Shown: piece by piece, positions 6,067-6,373 of the stretch
How positions within the stretch are numbered: the stretch's first letter is position 1
How the letters are laid out: each line of letters starts with the position of its first letter
DNA from: STC-113 sp964553745
GTDB taxonomy: Bacteria; Patescibacteriota; Gracilibacteria; BD1-5; UBA2023
Reading direction: 5' to 3'
DNA: 6,373 nucleotides
Assembly (NCBI GenBank): GCA_964553745.1
Contig: CAZKLD010000032.1
Coordinates: 1 to 6,373, forward strand
Notes under the pieces: model-generated
Seen by the model: the letters and a program-made list of their open reading frames with translations, nothing else
Told to the model about the DNA's origin: nothing
Databases searched by the model: none
Translations under genes and position numbers: made by a program

Positions 6067-6092
6067 GTCATCCTGAGGAATCGAAGGATCCA
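6067..6092 (+). repeat. Palindromic REP-like unit, type A
   Basis: It starts GTC, ends CCA, and pairs ATCCT with AGGAT around the loop GAGGAATCGA. It belongs to the widespread intergenic GTCATCCTGAG...GGATCC class. It is the first of four units downstream of nadK that share outer bases but have different stems. Confidence 0.6.
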
Positions 6093-6114
6093 GTTTCATT
6101 ATTCATCATTTCTT

Positions 6115-6142
6115 GTCATTGCGAACGAAGTGTGGCAATCCA
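6115..6142 (+). repeat. Palindromic REP-like unit, type B, copy 1
   Basis: A 28-bp unit starting GTCATTGCGAACG and ending GGCAATCCA, with a stem ATTGC/GCAAT. It is identical to 6220-6247. Confidence 0.75.
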
Positions 6143-6177
6143 GGTTCATTAATCATTAAACGTTCATCATCCATTTT

Positions 6178-6204
6178 GTCATTCCCGGCTTGATCGGGAA
6201 TCCA
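6178..6204 (+). repeat. Palindromic REP-like unit, type C
   Basis: GTC, then a perfect 7-bp stem ATTCCCG (6181-6187) and CGGGAAT (6195-6201) around a 7-base loop, then CCA. It has the same outer bases as types A and B with a different stem sequence. Confidence 0.7.
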
Positions 6205-6219
6205 GTTTCATTGTTATTC

Positions 6220-6247
6220 GTCATTGCGAACGAAGTGTGGCAATCCA
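6220..6247 (+). repeat. Palindromic REP-like unit, type B, copy 2
   Basis: An exact 28-bp copy of 6115-6142, in the same orientation, 105 bp downstream. The spacers between units are rich in TTCATTAATCATTA-like strings and carry no gene. Apart from these repeats nothing is seen in 6018-6289. Confidence 0.75.
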
Positions 6248-6289
6248 CCTCATTAATCATTACACATTCATCATCTTAATCATCATCCG

Positions 6290-6353
6290 TTAATGATTTT
6301 AACATCTCATACTTTTTTATGCAAAAAAGTAGCAAAAAGCATTGGGGGAACGG
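6290..6353 (+). repeat. Dispersed hairpin repeat, copy 3
   Basis: It starts with the same TTAATGATTTTAACATC as copy 2 (127-187), followed by the same ACTTTTTT-ATGC-AAAAAAGT hairpin and GCAAAAAGCATTGGGGG. The differences from copy 2 are a few substitutions and single-base indels. It has the same orientation as copy 2. Its partner, if it forms a pair as copies 1 and 2 do, would lie beyond the window. Confidence 0.75.
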
Positions 6354-6373
6354 AAACGCTATCTTCTTTTGCT

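Noticed and set aside
6067..6247. CRISPR array
   Set aside because: Only two of the four units are identical, spacers vary from 15 to 35 bases and share TTCATTAATCATTA-like strings, and no cas gene is present.

Overview
The window reads coherently only if UGA is decoded as glycine (genetic code 25). That code is known from the Patescibacteria/CPR lineages Gracilibacteria (BD1-5) and Absconditabacteria (SR1), so the organism is most likely one of these. The two recognisable enzymes prove it. In NAD synthetase the ATP-binding P-loop SGGVDS and the TxNGNKSE and YGDVNG motifs are intact only with UGA = Gly. In NAD kinase the GGDGT and GDGLIIVTPAGSTGY motifs likewise need UGA = Gly. Under the standard code these genes look like strings of fragments. 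Four plus-strand genes carry about 49 in-frame UGA codons among about 95 glycines, and all four end in UAA or UAG.

Layout. 1-427 is non-coding and repeat-rich: two inverted copies of a dispersed hairpin repeat, a CTCCG-rich element and two small inverted repeats. 428-1294 (+) is a very AT-rich gene for an unrecognised three-helix membrane protein. 1295-1428 is a control region with a -35/-10-like pair and two matching GTGTA-N5-TACAY palindromes. 1429-2103 (+) is an unrecognised 224-residue soluble protein. 2151-3953 (+) is nadE, the glutamine-dependent NAD synthetase (600 aa). 3954-5219 is an island on the minus strand with three small two-helix membrane proteins, each with a good Shine-Dalgarno, two near-identical promoter regions and two Rho-independent terminators. 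5220-6017 (+) is nadK, the NAD kinase (265 aa). 6018-6373 is non-coding, with four short palindromic REP-like units and a third copy of the dispersed hairpin repeat.

Function. NadE makes NAD from nicotinate adenine dinucleotide and NadK phosphorylates NAD to NADP, so the plus-strand genes flanking the island encode consecutive steps of cofactor synthesis. The other two plus-strand genes have no function I can name.

The most interesting point is that the minus-strand island does not follow the code of its neighbours. Its three genes have 16 glycines, all GGN and none UGA, and one gene stops at UGA directly at a UUCG-loop terminator hairpin. The neighbours have no strong Shine-Dalgarno, while the island genes do. 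This looks like standard-code DNA placed between two code-25 genes, either by recent transfer or by an assembly chimera.
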